Source of the DNA: Euglena gracilis | Lineage: Eukaryota > Euglenida > Euglenophyceae > Euglenales | Length of the DNA: 64,000 bases | Direction of reading: 5' to 3' | Assembly: GCA_039621445.1 (NCBI GenBank) | Contig: CP154954.1 | Location: forward strand, 70,312,670 to 70,376,669 | Shown here: one piece after another, positions 62,986-64,000 of the stretch | Layout: every line of letters starts with the position of its first letter | Position numbering within the stretch: position 1 is the stretch's first letter | Made by a program: the position numbers and the translations under genes | Notes under the pieces: model-generated | What the model was told of the DNA's origin: nothing | The model's database searches: none | Seen by the model: only the letters and a program-made list of their open reading frames with translations

Positions 62986-63480
62986 TTCCACCACACCGAG
63001 CCCCCCCCCCCCACGGTTCTCACCACCGTGGAAGGAAATGGGGGTCCAACACCACAAAAAATCCTTTTTGAATGGATCAGAATCAGCCCCCCCCCCCCAC
63101 GGTATTCCCAACCGTGAAGGGAACGGAGGGTCCATTATCACCAAAAATCCTTTCGGTGATAGGTGAAAATCAGCCCCCCCCCCCCCGAGGGGAAGGCCTT
63201 GGGGAAAAGATTGCCCCCCCCCCCCCGGTGAGAGGAGGGCTTGACTTGCCCCCCCCCGAGGGGAAAGACTTGGGGAAATGATTGCCCCCCCCCCCCCCGG
63301 GCAAAGGGAGGGCTTGCCTTCCCCCCCCCCGGGGGAAAGTCTTGGGCAACCCCCCCCCCCCCCCAGGCAAAGGGAGGGCTTGCCTTGCCCCCCCCCCCCC
63401 GGCGGGGAGGTTGAAGAAGACAATTCACTACTTTTTTTGGAAGAAATGACATAGCCCCCCCCCCCCCGATCAAGCTGACC
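62986..63480. repeat. C-tract punctuated tandem repeat
   Basis: Units of 40-70 bp start with a run of 9-15 C. First come CACGGT.(T/A)..CC..CCGTG hairpins with ATCCTTT; then CGAGGGGAA(G/A)G.CTTGGGG and GGGCAAAGGGAGGGCTTGCC units. Confidence 0.75.
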
Positions 63481-64000
63481 AGGGTTTCGGGCCCCACTTG
63501 CCCAAAGGTGGGGGTATGATAAAATCGCCAATCAAACCGATTGGACAAAGACCCCCCCCACGAGTACCACCGACCCGTGGGAAGGGAAAAGAGGGTGGAA
63601 CCACCCATTCAAAGCCCACCGCCTTGAATCTGGGTCGCCCCCCCCCCCAATTGAAACAAATTCACAGATTCCTCTTTCGGTACAGGGAGGGTGCAAACAA
63701 GGAGTGTGCGGTGTCGAGGTCAGGATAGCGAGTGGCATGGGTAGGTCGATAAAATTACCATCTCCACTCGTTCACTCCACATGCTCCTCGTACACCAATA
63801 CCAGAAATCAACTCCTTGAAATAGTTTGAACTCCGTCTTCAGTTCATCCAATTCAGAGTCCCAGACTTCAAATTGATAATCCGTCCTGAGTAGGTGAACG
63901 AAACGGATAGTGATGGTTGCCAGAGCCAAACGCCTCGTCGAAGTTCGGGGTGTTGGGCTTCGGCGTCTTCCTTGGGTGCCGGTTTGCCTCCCCTTAGTGT
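63481..64000. other. No gene recognised
   Basis: Right edge of the window. The last 280 bases are less repetitive and could belong to a feature beyond the edge. Confidence 0.3.

Noticed and set aside
62940-63000. tRNA-like segment (GGTGGCGTAACGGTGAGGAG, then AACCCATAGATC and GTTCCACC)
   Set aside because: It resembles an A-box and loops superficially, but no proper B-box, acceptor pairing or cloverleaf could be drawn.

Overview
The window looks like repeat-dominated nuclear DNA of a eukaryote, most likely a protist or alga with a large, transposon-rich genome. The reasons are LTR retrotransposons of several families, a PIF/Harbinger-type DNA transposon, MITE-like elements, GT-AG introns of about 50 bp, and long C or G homopolymer tracts. 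No bacterial operon, rRNA, tRNA or clear housekeeping gene was recognised. The lineage cannot be fixed from sequence alone. The Gly-Lys-rich Gag tails and the retroelement-borne cytosine methyltransferases would fit a dinoflagellate or a similarly bloated algal genome, but this is inference. || Layout. 1-4.37 kb: an LTR with a primer-binding site (PBS), a reverse-transcriptase (RT) remnant and a decayed gag. 4.37-11.4 kb: element A, a long gag followed in the same frame by a C5-cytosine-methyltransferase-like domain and a Dam/NPPW-type domain, with no RT. 13.5-17.6 kb: element B on the minus strand (5' LTR, PBS, gag with a Ser-Ile-Glu-His repeat region and a CCHC knuckle). 17.6-20 kb: a B-type gag fragment on the plus strand, joined to an inverted copy of the 5' end of element A. 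21.5-40.9 kb: a DNA transposon with short inverted termini, a DDE_Tnp_4/HARBI-like transposase and an intron-containing accessory gene. It is split by element C, a 15.7-kb Ty3/gypsy-like chromodomain retrotransposon. 41.2-43.5 kb: a 707-bp tandem repeat. 43.9-47 kb: a chain of small non-coding LTR elements sharing an LTR. 47-48.9 kb: another B-like gag with LTR and PBS. 49-64 kb: almost gene-free mosaic of C/G-tract minisatellites, foldbacks and nested MITEs. || How the parts relate. Every LTR family whose PBS can be read primes with the same sequence, complementary to an initiator-Met-type tRNA 3' end. The LTR of gag-bearing element B is nearly the same as that of the small non-coding elements, so the latter are probably mobilised in trans. 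Elements A and C carry homologous methyltransferase domains placed between Gag and what follows. This is the most interesting system here: a retroelement lineage encoding its own DNA methyltransferase, once (A) paired with a second, Dam-like domain. Element C is young (one difference noticed between its two 638-bp LTRs, intact 5-bp target duplication), yet its methyltransferase is frameshifted and its integrase has Gln in place of the third catalytic acid.
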